This document shows positions 10,426 through 18,917 of a stretch of DNA of 64,000 bases, one piece after another. The notes under the pieces were generated by a model. It was given only the letters and a program-made list of their open reading frames with translations, had not been told where the DNA came from and searched no databases. The DNA is taken from the NCBI RefSeq assembly GCF_025148125.1, contig NZ_CP102267.1:118501-182500 (forward strand), given 5' to 3'. Source of the DNA: Blautia wexlerae DSM 19850. GTDB lineage: Bacteria; Bacillota; Clostridia; Lachnospirales; Lachnospiraceae. Position numbers and translations under genes: made by a program. The stretch's first letter is position 1. Every line of letters begins with the position of its first letter.

Positions 10426-10431
10426 TATAAT
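10426..10431 (+). promoter_or_regulatory. -10 box of the amidase gene promoter
   Basis: TATAAT preceded by TATGG lies directly upstream of the group II intron. No good -35 is seen at the right distance. The predicted start of transcription (~10438) falls only a few bases before the intron, so the intron sits in the 5' leader of the amidase gene at 12450. Confidence 0.5.
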
Positions 10432-10927
10432 CAACATATAGGTGCGAGCTGTGAAATCAGCATAGCTGATTTCCCCTAGCGAGCGGAAGAAATTCTGTAA
10501 GCTTTGGTAAGCTGATAATCATACAATAGGAAAAAAAAATCCTATCAGGTAAGGTCTAGCCAACCGCCTGTACCGAGTCCTTGGAACCGAAATGGTAACA
10601 TTAGGTTTAAGCGTAGGACAGGGAGCAACAGAGCCGAAACGAAAGTGAAGTGATTGAGCTGGGAAATTATTATGAGGTTGGAAATGGTCGATGTGCTCTA
10701 TTACACAGCAGACAATACTGTTATGACCGATATGGCAAGGTTATAGCGGCATCCCCCAGTCTGAGAGCTTGGCGAGGTTGATGATAAGTATGTTATCGGA
10801 ACAGCTGAGATCCTGTCATTTCCTTAAAAAAAGGTATGGAAACCAAAACAAAGAAATGCGTTAGGAATCCAAATGAATGGCAGGAAGTCCGACACAGCCA
10901 TATTATCGCAGAAGTCTGTGAAAGCAG

Positions 10928-12316
10928 ATGGAGAAAAGGGCTGTGCACTTTATAGCTTCAAGAACAAAGAACTATGCAGACAAAAGAGAGCTGATGAACA
11001 TGGTGAATGAGTTACTTGGAATACAGTATAATATCGCAAAAGCAAACAGAACCGACAGAAAGGTTCAGAATCTTGCAGCCTACATCAATGCGGATACGCT
11101 GAGAGCAATCCATAAGACTATGGACAGAAAGAAAGCGTATGGGATTGATAAGGTGACAAAAGAGGATTACGAAAAGAATCTGGAAGAAAATCTCGCAAAT
11201 CTTGTGAAAAGGATGAAAAACGGAAGCTATCGCCCGAATCCAACAAGGCGTGTTTATATTCCGAAGGAAACAAAAGGCAAAATGAGACCGCTTGGAATTT
11301 CCAGTTATGAAGATAAACTGGTGGAAAATGCGATTGCACAGATACTGGAGCAGATTTATGAACCGAAGTTTTATAATGAGAGTTTTGGATTCCGCCCGAA
11401 CAGGAACTGCCATCAGGCAGTAAGGGAAATCATAGAAATGGTGCAGTATCGAAAGACAAACTATGTGGTAGAAGCAGACATTAAAGGTTTCTTTGATAAT
11501 GTAGACCATGAATGGCTGATGAAGATGTTGGCACATGATATAGCAGACCGGAAATTTCTTGAGATTATAGATAAATTCCTGAAAGCCGGAGTCATGGAAA
11601 ATGGCAAATATCTCGACAGCGAACAGGGAACCCCACAGGGAAATGGAGCAAGTCCGATACTTGCAAATATATATCTGCATTATGTATTGGATAACTGGTT
11701 TGATGTAATCGTGAAGAGACAGTGTAAAGGAGAGTGTTATCTTATCCGATACTGTGATGATTTTGTCTGTTGTTTTCAGAACCAGTATGAAGCAAAAATA
11801 TTTAAGCAGAGGCTGGAAGAACGCTTTGCAAAATACGGATTGGAACTGGCAGGAGAAAAGACGAAGATATTGGAATTCGGGAGGTTTGCCAGGCACAACA
11901 GAAAAGCAAGAGGAGAGAGAAAACCAGATACCCTTGACTTTCTTGGTTTCACATTTTATTGCGGAATGGACGGAAAGAGAGAGTTTTTCCGTTGTAGGGT
12001 AAAGACCAGCAAGAAGAAATTTCGCAGTAAGATAAAAGCAATGAAAGAATGGATAAAGGCACATCGAGCAATGCCATTGGAACTGATATTTAAAACAGTG
12101 AATGCAAAATTGCGGGGACATTATCAGTATTATGGAGTGACCGACAATACAAGGGAAGTGAAGAATTTCCTAGTACAGACAAAATGGTTATTGTATAAAT
12201 GGCTGAATCGGAGAAGCCAGAAAAGAAGTTATACGTCGGATACCTTTTTTAATGGACTGCTTCGAACATTCCCATTGTTAGAACCAAGTATTAAGGTAAG
12301 TTTGTTTTATAGATAA
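10928..12316 (+). CDS. ltrA: Group II intron reverse transcriptase/maturase
   Basis: 462 residues. The RT domain runs from ~60 to ~310, with GFRPNRNCH at ~154, EADIKGFFDNVDH at ~182-194 (catalytic Asp), TPQGNGASPILANIYL at ~235-250, and the active site YCDD at 275-278 in place of the usual YADD. A GIIM/maturase X domain follows (AMPLELIFKTVNAKLRGHYQYYGV, ~375-398). No C-terminal HNH endonuclease domain is present, so mobility would rely on nicked or single-stranded targets. It binds and folds its own intron for splicing and reverse-splices it into DNA. It lies in intron domain IV. Confidence 0.93.
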   Translation: MEKRAVHFIASRTKNYADKRELMNMVNELLGIQYNIAKANRTDRKVQNLAAYINADTLRAIHKTMDRKKAYGIDKVTKEDYEKNLEENLANLVKRMKNGSYRPNPTRRVYIPKETKGKMRPLGISSYEDKLVENAIAQILEQIYEPKFYNESFGFRPNRNCHQAVREIIEMVQYRKTNYVVEADIKGFFDNVDHEWLMKMLAHDIADRKFLEIIDKFLKAGVMENGKYLDSEQGTPQGNGASPILANIYLHYVLDNWFDVIVKRQCKGECYLIRYCDDFVCCFQNQYEAKIFKQRLEERFAKYGLELAGEKTKILEFGRFARHNRKARGERKPDTLDFLGFTFYCGMDGKREFFRCRVKTSKKKFRSKIKAMKEWIKAHRAMPLELIFKTVNAKLRGHYQYYGVTDNTREVKNFLVQTKWLLYKWLNRRSQKRSYTSDTFFNGLLRTFPLLEPSIKVSLFYR

Positions 12317-12334
12317 AGTATGAAATATAAAGTG

Positions 12335-12404
12335 AAAAGCCGTATGCGTTAATAGCGCACGTACGGTTTTGCGTAGGGGTATGGGGAGTAATCCCCATAT
12401 CTAC
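12335..12404 (+). ncRNA. Group II intron domains V and VI
   Basis: Domain V is the 34-36 base hairpin AAAAGCCGTATGCG…CGCACGTACGGTTTT with the catalytic AGC triad in its lower stem. Domain VI follows at 12373-12404, with a bulged A near AGTAATC as the expected branch point. Confidence 0.8.
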
Positions 12405-12449
12405 TAGAGAACCATCACTTAAAATATCTCTAATGAAAGGAAGTCATGT

Positions 12450-13418
12450 ATGAAGAAAAGAAAATCATGTTTTATCTGGCTCTTGTGCATTCTTCTCCTG
12501 GTCACAGCCTTACCTTCTGTAGATTTTACAGATGTCCAGGCAGCATCTGTCAGCAGTACTTTCACCGGATGGAAAACCTACGGTGGAAAAAAATACTATT
12601 ATAAGAATGGCAAAAAGCTGACAGACCTGCACAAAATCGGCAAGTATTATTACTGTTTTGCAGCAGACGGTACCATGCTTACAGGATGGTACCGTATTCA
12701 TAATCGTTTCAGGTATTTTGGCAAACAGACCGGAAGAATGCGTATCAATCAGACTGTAAATGGACGAAAGATCAACAGCAAAGGTGTCTGGACTCCTGTT
12801 GTTGTACTGGATCCGGGGCATTCTGCTGTCGTTGCCGATGGTTATGAGCCTCTTGGTCCTGGTTCCAGTCAGCTGAAGGAGAAAGATACGTCCGGAACCC
12901 AGGGTGTTGCTACAGGTGTGGAGGAATATAAGCTCAACCTGAGCATTGGTCTTCAGCTAAGAACCCTTCTTCAGAAAAGAGGTTTTAAGGTAATAATGAC
13001 CAGAACCAACAGTAAAGTAGCTCTCAGCTGTATTGACCGTGCAAAAGTGGCAAATAAGGCAAAAGCAGATGCGTATATCCGTATCCATGCCAATGGAAGT
13101 GATAATTCCTCTATCAGTGGAGCACTGACTATCTGTACAACCAGAAACAGTCCTTATATTTCATCTATGTACAGAAAAAACAAAGCGCTTTCTGAGGCTG
13201 TACTCAATGCATATGTGGCAACTACAGGATGCAGAAAAGAATACATCTGGGAGACAGACTCTATGACCGGAAACAACTGGAGCAAAGTTCCGACAACGAT
13301 TATCGAAATGGGATATATGAGCAATCCCTCCGAAGACCGCCGTATGCAGCAGAGTTCTTATCAGAAAAAAATGGTACGGGGAATTGCAAATGGAATTGAG
13401 AATTACCTGATCAAATAG
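12450..13418 (+). CDS. Secreted N-acetylmuramoyl-L-alanine amidase (Amidase_3) with cell-wall binding repeats
   Basis: 322 residues. Signal peptide at 1-32 (hydrophobic CFIWLLCILLLVTALP). Two to three short aromatic/Gly cell-wall-binding repeats at ~36-105 (GWKTYGGKKYYYKNGK, MLTGWYR). Amidase_3 domain from ~115 to 322, with zinc ligands His in DPGHS (~124), Glu in VEEYKLN (~157) and His in RIHANG (~212), and catalytic Glu in IEMGYMSN (~285). It cuts the bond between muramic acid and the stem peptide of peptidoglycan outside the cell. Start set by AAAGGAAG 8 bases upstream. The 5' leader is interrupted by the group II intron. Confidence 0.92.
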   Translation: MKKRKSCFIWLLCILLLVTALPSVDFTDVQAASVSSTFTGWKTYGGKKYYYKNGKKLTDLHKIGKYYYCFAADGTMLTGWYRIHNRFRYFGKQTGRMRINQTVNGRKINSKGVWTPVVVLDPGHSAVVADGYEPLGPGSSQLKEKDTSGTQGVATGVEEYKLNLSIGLQLRTLLQKRGFKVIMTRTNSKVALSCIDRAKVANKAKADAYIRIHANGSDNSSISGALTICTTRNSPYISSMYRKNKALSEAVLNAYVATTGCRKEYIWETDSMTGNNWSKVPTTIIEMGYMSNPSEDRRMQQSSYQKKMVRGIANGIENYLIK

Positions 13419-13420
13419 CC

Positions 13421-13449
13421 TTGCTTTTGAGTCGCAGACAGTTTATACT
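13421..13449 (+). promoter_or_regulatory. Promoter of the NifX-FKBP fusion gene
   Basis: TTGCTT (13421-13426), a 17-bp spacer, then TATACT (13444-13449). It begins three bases after the amidase stop codon. Confidence 0.7.
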
Positions 13450-13490
13450 GGACTGAATGGGTATAAAAAATAATTTGGAGGATTTTTCAA

Positions 13491-14354
13491 ATGAAAATTG
13501 CAGTAACATATGATAATGGAGAGATTTTTCAGCATTTTGGAAAAACAGAGTCTTTTAAAGTTTATGAAGTGGAAGACAACAAAGTAGTTTCCAGTGAAGT
13601 AATCGGTTCTAACGGTACAGGACATGGCGCACTTGCAGGTCTGCTTGCTGAGCAGGGTGTAAATGTTCTGATCTGCGGTGGCATCGGCGGTGGTGCTCAG
13701 ACAGCTCTCACAGAGGCAGGAATCGAATTATGCGCCGGAGCCCAGGGAAATACCGACCAGGCAGTTGAAAATTATTTAAAAGGCGAATTAGTATCTTCCG
13801 GAGCTAACTGCGACCATCACCATCATGAAGAAGGTCATTCCTGTGGCAGTCATGAGGAGGGACACTCCTGTGGAGACAGCTGCGGTGGTGGATGCGGTGG
13901 ATGTGGCGGATCACAGCCTCCGCTTACAGGACGCAATGTAGGAAAAACCTGCCGCACACATTACAGAGGAACTTTCAATGACGGAACACAGTTTGATTCT
14001 TCTTACGACCGTGGCGAACCGCTGGAATTCATCTGCGGTGCAGGCCAGATGATCAGAGGGTTTGATGCTGCTGTAGCTGACATGGAAGTTGGTCAGATCA
14101 TTGATGTTCACCTTATGCCTGAAGAAGCATACGGTATGGCAGATCCAAACGCTATCTTCACTATGGAAATCGCGCAGCTTCCAGGTTCCGAAGACCTGAC
14201 AGTTGGCCAGCAGGTATACCTGTCAAACCAGTTCGGTCAGCCATTCCCTGTTAAAGTAACAGCTAAAGATGAGAAAAATATCACATTTGATGCAAACCAC
14301 GAAATGGCTGGAAAAGAACTTAACTTCAAGATTGAATTAGTAGAAGTGAAATAA
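13491..14354 (+). CDS. NifX/NifB-like cofactor domain fused to SlyD-like FKBP peptidyl-prolyl isomerase
   Basis: 287 residues in three parts. Residues 1-~105 match the dinitrogenase iron-molybdenum cofactor (NifX/NafY-like) fold (MKIAVTYDNGEIFQHFG, GGIGGGAQTAL). Residues ~105-140 are a His/Cys/Gly-rich linker (HHHHEEGHSCG, GGGCGGCGG) suited to bind Ni or Zn. Residues ~145-287 are a SlyD-type FKBP with its inserted flap (FDSSYDRGEPLEF, GAGQMIRGFD, MAGKELNFKIEL). SlyD proteins fold client proteins and handle nickel, so a metallochaperone role is inferred. It is cytoplasmic, with no signal peptide. Ribosome site TTGGAGG. Promoter at 13421, terminator at 14365. Confidence 0.85.
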   Translation: MKIAVTYDNGEIFQHFGKTESFKVYEVEDNKVVSSEVIGSNGTGHGALAGLLAEQGVNVLICGGIGGGAQTALTEAGIELCAGAQGNTDQAVENYLKGELVSSGANCDHHHHEEGHSCGSHEEGHSCGDSCGGGCGGCGGSQPPLTGRNVGKTCRTHYRGTFNDGTQFDSSYDRGEPLEFICGAGQMIRGFDAAVADMEVGQIIDVHLMPEEAYGMADPNAIFTMEIAQLPGSEDLTVGQQVYLSNQFGQPFPVKVTAKDEKNITFDANHEMAGKELNFKIELVEVK

Positions 14355-14364
14355 GACAAATACT

Positions 14365-14413
14365 CAGGGCAGTCTCCTGGCAAAAATTTTGCCGATGAGA
14401 CTGCCCTGTTTTA
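14365..14413. terminator. Terminator between the FKBP fusion and the convergent secreted-protein gene
   Basis: A 12-bp stem CAGGGCAGTCTC (14365-14376) / GAGACTGCCCTG (14397-14408) contains an inner TGGCAAAA/TTTTGCC stem, followed by TTTTAT. It can serve the left gene and, with the A-rich bases on its other side, perhaps also the gene coming from the right. Confidence 0.85.
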
Positions 14414-14457
14414 TACTTTATTTACCAAAGTGATAGTGCTTTTTGTAGTTTTATAAT

Positions 14458-16809
14458 TTACGAGTAAAAATTTACTGTTTTTGTGGGCTTACTGTATATT
14501 CGCTTACCGTTTACTGTCTTAAAAGCTTTTACATAATAGTTATAAACCCAGTACATGCCTGTCTGGGAATCATAAGCTTTTGTGTCTTTCCAGGTTGAGA
14601 CAGAGGACTTCACTGTTTTGGCAGCGGAACCATTGCGGTAAATCACATATCCGGAAGCACCGGCTACTTTTGTCCAGGAAACCTCTGTACCACCGTTACT
14701 CATTTTACATGAAACCTTAGATGGAGCCGGGACAGCAGCTTTTCTTGATTTCACCGCTGAAAATTTAGAATATTTGTTTTTTCCACTTGCATTGGTTCCA
14801 TAAGCACGGACTTTAAATGAATAGGTTACTCCCGGTACTACAGCTGCATCGAAACTGACAGCTCCTGTTTTCAGAGTTTTTATCCGCTTATAAGAAGACT
14901 GGGAATCTGTCCTGCAGTAAATCTGGTATCCTTTGGCACTCGAAACCTTTTTCCAGGTTAAATGTATTTGATCTGCAGATTTCTGGGAAAGTTTCAGCAC
15001 AGGTTTTGTCAGTGGTGTGTTGTTCTCAGATACCTTTACCGTCACCTGACACTGGGCCTGAAAATCTCCGGCAGAAGCAGTGATTACTGCCTGGCCATAA
15101 CCATTTCCCTGAACGGTTCCATCCTCTGAGACAGACGCAACCCCAGGATTACTGCTTGTCCAGACCACATCTTTTACATCATCAGAGTTAGATGGTGTAA
15201 AGGAAGGTGTGAGTTTTTGTGTATTTCCTTCGTCAATTGTCAGATTTGTCTGGTTCAGAGCAATTCCATTAAGTGGAGTTGTCACTACGGGGATTTCATA
15301 CAGGTATGTGCGGGAACTGTCATAGTTGCCGTTATCATAATTTCCGGATACCCATACAATATTACGTCCCCATAAGATCGGCTGGGAATCCGTCTGGATC
15401 GTTACATTCTTGTATAACTTGGATAATATTACGTTCCCGGAAGCATCCATAAGGAGATAATGCAGAATACTCTGGTCTGAGGTTTCCTCTGAGAAAAGGA
15501 CTGCATACTGATTATTTCCTACGGGGATAAGTTTTGGTTCTGTCAGAGTTATTTCTGCTCCTGATGGTGAATACTGAGTGAGCCAGATAAATCTGGAAGC
15601 CATACTGTTCTTATCTGTGATTATCATAAAGATGTTTTTATTAAGATTCTCATATCCGGTCTGTCCATTCACAGCAAAGCCATGGGGAACAGATTTGCCT
15701 ACTGTGATCAGATTATTTCCGGCCAGAGAAAATCCGGTTACCTCGCATCCGGTATAATTATCACCTGTAGCCCCCATAAAAGGAAAGATATTTACCGCAC
15801 GCTCCTGAGCGATATATCCGCCGGAATATGCGGAGAAGGAGGACAGGATCAGACCTCTGTAACAAGAATCCCCATGATCCAGAAAATATACATGAGAGCC
15901 GTCATTTACAACAAACTGATTAAAGGAATGGCTGCAATAGGGCATATCTGAATTAATAAGCGTCATATCCTGAGTGTTGATGACAAAAGTGACATCACTC
16001 TGATGGTGTATTCCTTCCATTCCATACATTTCCCGTCCTGTATGGACGATCAGGGTAGAACCAGTCTGGGTCATGCGCAGGGAAGCAGCATCAAAAGGAA
16101 TGTAGATTCCTTCAAACATATTTGTGTATCCGCCGCCAATGTCCGTTGCACCAAGCAGTTTCCAGGCACGGCTGTATTTGAGGATCCGGACAGCAGTTAT
16201 GCTGTTGTCTTCATTCAGATTTTTCTGTCCTACTGCAACATAAAAATTCCCATCGGGTGCAGCGTAGAACCCTCCCCACAATGGAAGCGGAAGCTTTACT
16301 GTTGTTACATTGGTAACATTAAGATCGGAATTGCAGACAGCATCATATAAAGTCTGATCTTTCCAGGCAACAATGTGAAGATTTCCTGTTTCATCTGTAT
16401 AGTAAGAAGTATATTCAGGACTTGCCCAGTTCCAGCTGTAAGATCCGCTGTTGATTCCCATACCCTGAAGCTGGGAGAGAACTTTTCTCCTACCAAAGGA
16501 GGATTTTGAGGAATAGGTGGAAGTACCGGATGTTATTCCCTGACCAGCATTTTCAACCAGCGTATCTCCCTCCTGGACAGAAGGCATTTCCTTTTCATCC
16601 GAAAAGAAATCATCATCTGTCTGTTCCGAAGTAAACTCATCTTCAGTGTCATTGAACTCTCCATTGTTATCAAGCTCCTCAGGAACAGAAATTACATCTT
16701 CGTTTGCCGCATTATCCGGGTCAGTAAAAATATCTGTACCATATGCAGGAGCAACATTCATTAGAGCCATAGAAGAAGCCAGTAATAAAGCTGACAATTT
16801 CTTTTTCAT
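14458..16809 (-). CDS. Secreted protein with Big_2 and two Fn3 domains
   Basis: 783 residues. Signal peptide at 1-~25 (MKKKLSALLLASSMALMNVAPAYG). An acidic spacer and a ~430-residue region of repeated beta strands follow, which may form a propeller (not recognised by name). Then a Big_2 Ig-like domain at ~520-600 (TIDEGNTQKLTPSF, VVWTSSNPGVASVSEDG), and two Fn3 domains to the end (HLTWKKVSSAKGYQIYCR, VSWTKVAGASGYVIYRNG). Likely a surface or extracellular protein; ligand unknown. Ribosome site AAGGAGG lies before the ATG. It is convergent with the FKBP fusion gene and unlike the YTG-repeat family. Confidence 0.8.
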   Translation of the reverse strand: MKKKLSALLLASSMALMNVAPAYGTDIFTDPDNAANEDVISVPEELDNNGEFNDTEDEFTSEQTDDDFFSDEKEMPSVQEGDTLVENAGQGITSGTSTYSSKSSFGRRKVLSQLQGMGINSGSYSWNWASPEYTSYYTDETGNLHIVAWKDQTLYDAVCNSDLNVTNVTTVKLPLPLWGGFYAAPDGNFYVAVGQKNLNEDNSITAVRILKYSRAWKLLGATDIGGGYTNMFEGIYIPFDAASLRMTQTGSTLIVHTGREMYGMEGIHHQSDVTFVINTQDMTLINSDMPYCSHSFNQFVVNDGSHVYFLDHGDSCYRGLILSSFSAYSGGYIAQERAVNIFPFMGATGDNYTGCEVTGFSLAGNNLITVGKSVPHGFAVNGQTGYENLNKNIFMIITDKNSMASRFIWLTQYSPSGAEITLTEPKLIPVGNNQYAVLFSEETSDQSILHYLLMDASGNVILSKLYKNVTIQTDSQPILWGRNIVWVSGNYDNGNYDSSRTYLYEIPVVTTPLNGIALNQTNLTIDEGNTQKLTPSFTPSNSDDVKDVVWTSSNPGVASVSEDGTVQGNGYGQAVITASAGDFQAQCQVTVKVSENNTPLTKPVLKLSQKSADQIHLTWKKVSSAKGYQIYCRTDSQSSYKRIKTLKTGAVSFDAAVVPGVTYSFKVRAYGTNASGKNKYSKFSAVKSRKAAVPAPSKVSCKMSNGGTEVSWTKVAGASGYVIYRNGSAAKTVKSSVSTWKDTKAYDSQTGMYWVYNYYVKAFKTVNGKRIYSKPTKTVNFYS

Positions 16810-17246
16810 CTTTCAAATCCTCCTTGGAAATAATGGTGGTTTTGTGTTGGAGTTGCATTGTACCAATCAGTGGTCTGGTACATCGAAAGAAATATTCTTA
16901 TATAATCAATATAGCATACAACTTCTGCAACGTCTATGACAGATTATGTTGATTTAATGTGTGAAATTGCCAGCCAGAAACTGCTCAGCGGATATAACGA
17001 AAGATTAGTGTCTTACCTCGGGAGACCCTACTCATCCTGCTATTATCCAATCCTGTTACTGAATAATCATGCAGCCTAAGGGGGGGATTTTCTCCCCTAC
17101 CCAGTTACATATATCAGTTCATTATAAAATGCTTAAATTTTTGTCTTGACAACTGAACCACTATAGCTGTCAACTATATAAAAAAATACTGGTAAACAAA
17201 AAAACATCAGCAGGAGTTTTTGATCCATCTGGTCAGGGGCTCTTTA

Positions 17247-17363
17247 TTTATATTGGGATAAAATATAATATACTACTATATCTAATATACTTGTTTTACC
17301 ACTTCCATTTTTGTCGGTAAAAATCAAACGCTTTGTGTCGAAATCTTTATACTGACATAGATG
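17247..17363 (-). pseudogene. Remnant of an SMC/RecF-like AAA ATPase (Walker A region)
   Basis: On the minus strand a 39-codon open stretch bounded by stops reads …FDTKRLIFTDKNGSGKTSILDI…, which is the N-terminal strand and Walker A loop (NGSGKTS) of a RecF/SMC-like ATPase. No start, no ribosome site and no rest of the protein remain. The surrounding 16810-17418 stretch is AT-rich with no other gene seen, apart from part of a short shared repeat at 16873-16888. Confidence 0.65.
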
Positions 17364-17381
17364 TTAGAACAATGTTATAAT
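17352..17381 (+). promoter_or_regulatory. Promoter of the DUF3990 gene pair
   Basis: CTGACA (17352-17357), an 18-bp spacer and TATAAT (17376-17381), 37 bases before the ATG at 17419, which has AAGGAGGG as its ribosome site. Confidence 0.6.
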
Positions 17382-17418
17382 AAAATCAGCTGAAAAGTGA
17401 ATTTAAGGAGGGTATAAA

Positions 17419-18153
17419 ATGAAAAGTCATGTTAATATTATGGACTCTGATATAGCATATGAGAATGTAATTGTTTATCATGGTTCTGATCATATTTTAA
17501 AAGAACCAATTTATCAGGGTGGAAAAACAGATAATGATTATGGAAATGGATTTTATACCACTGAATATAAAGACCGTGCAAAAAGTTGGGCTGTTTTAAA
17601 TGGTGATCCGGAATACTCTTTTGTTAACCGGTATATTTTGAATACTTCTGGTCTGAAAATAATGGATCTGAACGATTATGGTATCTTAGCCTGGATCGCA
17701 GAGGTCATTGCCAACAGGGGAACAAGCCTGGAGAGTGCTGAAATCACAGGTTCGCGGATTGTAGAAATGTACCGTATTTCTACAGCAGATTTTGATATTA
17801 TCAAAGGCTATCGTGCAGATGACAGTTATACACAGGTCATAGAAGCTTTTTTGCTAAATCAGATCAATATTGAAGAAATAAAGAAACTTTTCTATAAAGG
17901 TTCTCTTGGTAATCAGATATTTTTGAAATCACAAAAAGCATTTAAACAGATTGAATGGAAAGATGCATGGCAGGTATACAAAGACGAATCAGATGTAACA
18001 GCTGACTTTCACGCTCGCAGAGAAGTAAATCAATTTCTTTCTGCAAGAAACCGTGCAATTTTGCTGGAAGGATTCGAAGTTCCGGGAATTACGGTGAGAA
18101 CTGCTATGGGGAAATTTTTAATTTATCATCAGGAGGGCGATTTTTATGAATAA
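17419..18153 (+). CDS. DUF3990 protein, ADP-ribosyltransferase-like (candidate toxin)
   Basis: 244 residues. The N-terminal third matches DUF3990: YHGS at 20-23, then DYGNGFYTT at 40-48 and AKSWA at ~54-58. This is the NAD-pocket pattern of the ADP-ribosyltransferase fold. The rest (RADDSYTQVIEAFL, LGNQIFLKSQKAF) is also typical of DUF3990. The family usually sits in small operons that look like toxin-antitoxin or defence pairs; target and activity are unknown. The stop overlaps the start of the next gene by 8 bases, so the two are translationally coupled. Its neighbours are gene fragments, as in an accessory island. Confidence 0.75.
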   Translation: MKSHVNIMDSDIAYENVIVYHGSDHILKEPIYQGGKTDNDYGNGFYTTEYKDRAKSWAVLNGDPEYSFVNRYILNTSGLKIMDLNDYGILAWIAEVIANRGTSLESAEITGSRIVEMYRISTADFDIIKGYRADDSYTQVIEAFLLNQINIEEIKKLFYKGSLGNQIFLKSQKAFKQIEWKDAWQVYKDESDVTADFHARREVNQFLSARNRAILLEGFEVPGITVRTAMGKFLIYHQEGDFYE

Positions 18154-18610
18154 TCCGGCATATGATTCAGGTTACCTGAACAGTGCAAAACTATCTGGAA
18201 GATATTTATTTAAATTGATAGCTCGAAATTGTTCTGACTGTTTTGGTATAATCTATAAATATATGAAAAGTGATTATCGTAGATATATGGATATGGGGAA
18301 TCCCCTGTATTTATGTAAAACTCCGAAACAGATTATGGGAAATATGGGAATTACTGTAGATTTAAATGCAGAAATAAGTAATACTTATGATGAATTTATT
18401 CTGGAATGGATGTCTGACTGCTATATTACTCTGCAATGGAAGTACCGGCTCTGGTCTTCTGAAATAATTGACATTGTAAAACCGGAAAAATTATATAAGC
18501 AGTATTATCCACTGCACGAAACATCTCTTACCAATGCGGTTACAAAAATATATGAGATTTATCATTTGAAAGACTTATATATGCATCATAGTGAACTACT
18601 CGGCAACTGA
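18146..18610 (+). CDS. DUF3990-partner protein (candidate antitoxin), unrecognised family
   Basis: 154 residues, no signal peptide or membrane segment. The C-terminal half (FILEWMSDCYITLQW, EIIDIVKPEKLYKQYYPLHE) resembles small helical proteins found beside DUF3990 genes, but I cannot name a family. Overlap of 8 bases with the upstream gene and the GGAGGG ribosome site inside it support co-expression. An antitoxin or accessory role is inferred from position only. Confidence 0.6.
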   Translation: MNNPAYDSGYLNSAKLSGRYLFKLIARNCSDCFGIIYKYMKSDYRRYMDMGNPLYLCKTPKQIMGNMGITVDLNAEISNTYDEFILEWMSDCYITLQWKYRLWSSEIIDIVKPEKLYKQYYPLHETSLTNAVTKIYEIYHLKDLYMHHSELLGN

Positions 18611-18611
18611 G

Positions 18612-18917
18612 TTACCAGAGCATCTGGATTGCTGTTTTTAATCCATCAAAATCCATATAATTTGTCTGGCATAAATCCCTGACTTCTTTTTCCGTAAAGC
18701 TAACATATTCTGCCAGAAGCCCCGGTTCCAGCATTGAAAATTCACGAAAGTCTGTCAATGCAGACGGTGTTCCATATTTTTTTATTGGCAGGCTTCCTGT
18801 CATATAAGAACCTGCTAGGAACTGAGATATCTGTACCCCTTTAAACAGTGCACGAAGTAACCGGATATACGATTTCTGCAATGCCTCATCTGCAGAAGCT
18901 TCGCGGAACAGAGAATG
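18612..18917 (-). pseudogene. Fragment of an AAA-ATPase-like (DUF1703/PD-(D/E)XK type) gene
   Basis: The minus-strand frame reads LFREASADEALQKSYIRLLRALFKG, then YMTGSLPIKKYG and FTEKEVRDLC, the hallmark middle part of the AAA-ATPase_like family common in Firmicutes and Bacteroides. The Walker A part and the C-terminal nuclease-like part are both missing. Only a TTG could start it. A remnant, lying antisense to the start of the next ORF. Confidence 0.75.

Larger units (their letters stand above)
10442..12404 (+). mobile_element. Group II intron with maturase gene
   Basis: The 5' end GTGCGAGCTGTGAA matches the GUGYG rule for group II introns. A structured ~490-base region (domains I-IV) precedes the maturase ORF. 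Domain V is visible at ~12335-12370 and domain VI at 12373-12404, a GTAG…CTAC stem with inner GGGG/CCCC, ending in AC as expected (AY). Length is 1,963 bases. The exons joined would read …CAACATATAG/TAGAGAACC…, with ±1 base uncertainty. The insertion site is ~63 bases past a terminator hairpin and not abutting it, so it does not look like a typical class C insertion. Confidence 0.85.

Noticed and set aside
10442..12404. Class C group II intron targeting a terminator
   Set aside because: The insertion is about 63 bases after the terminator stem and not directly behind it.
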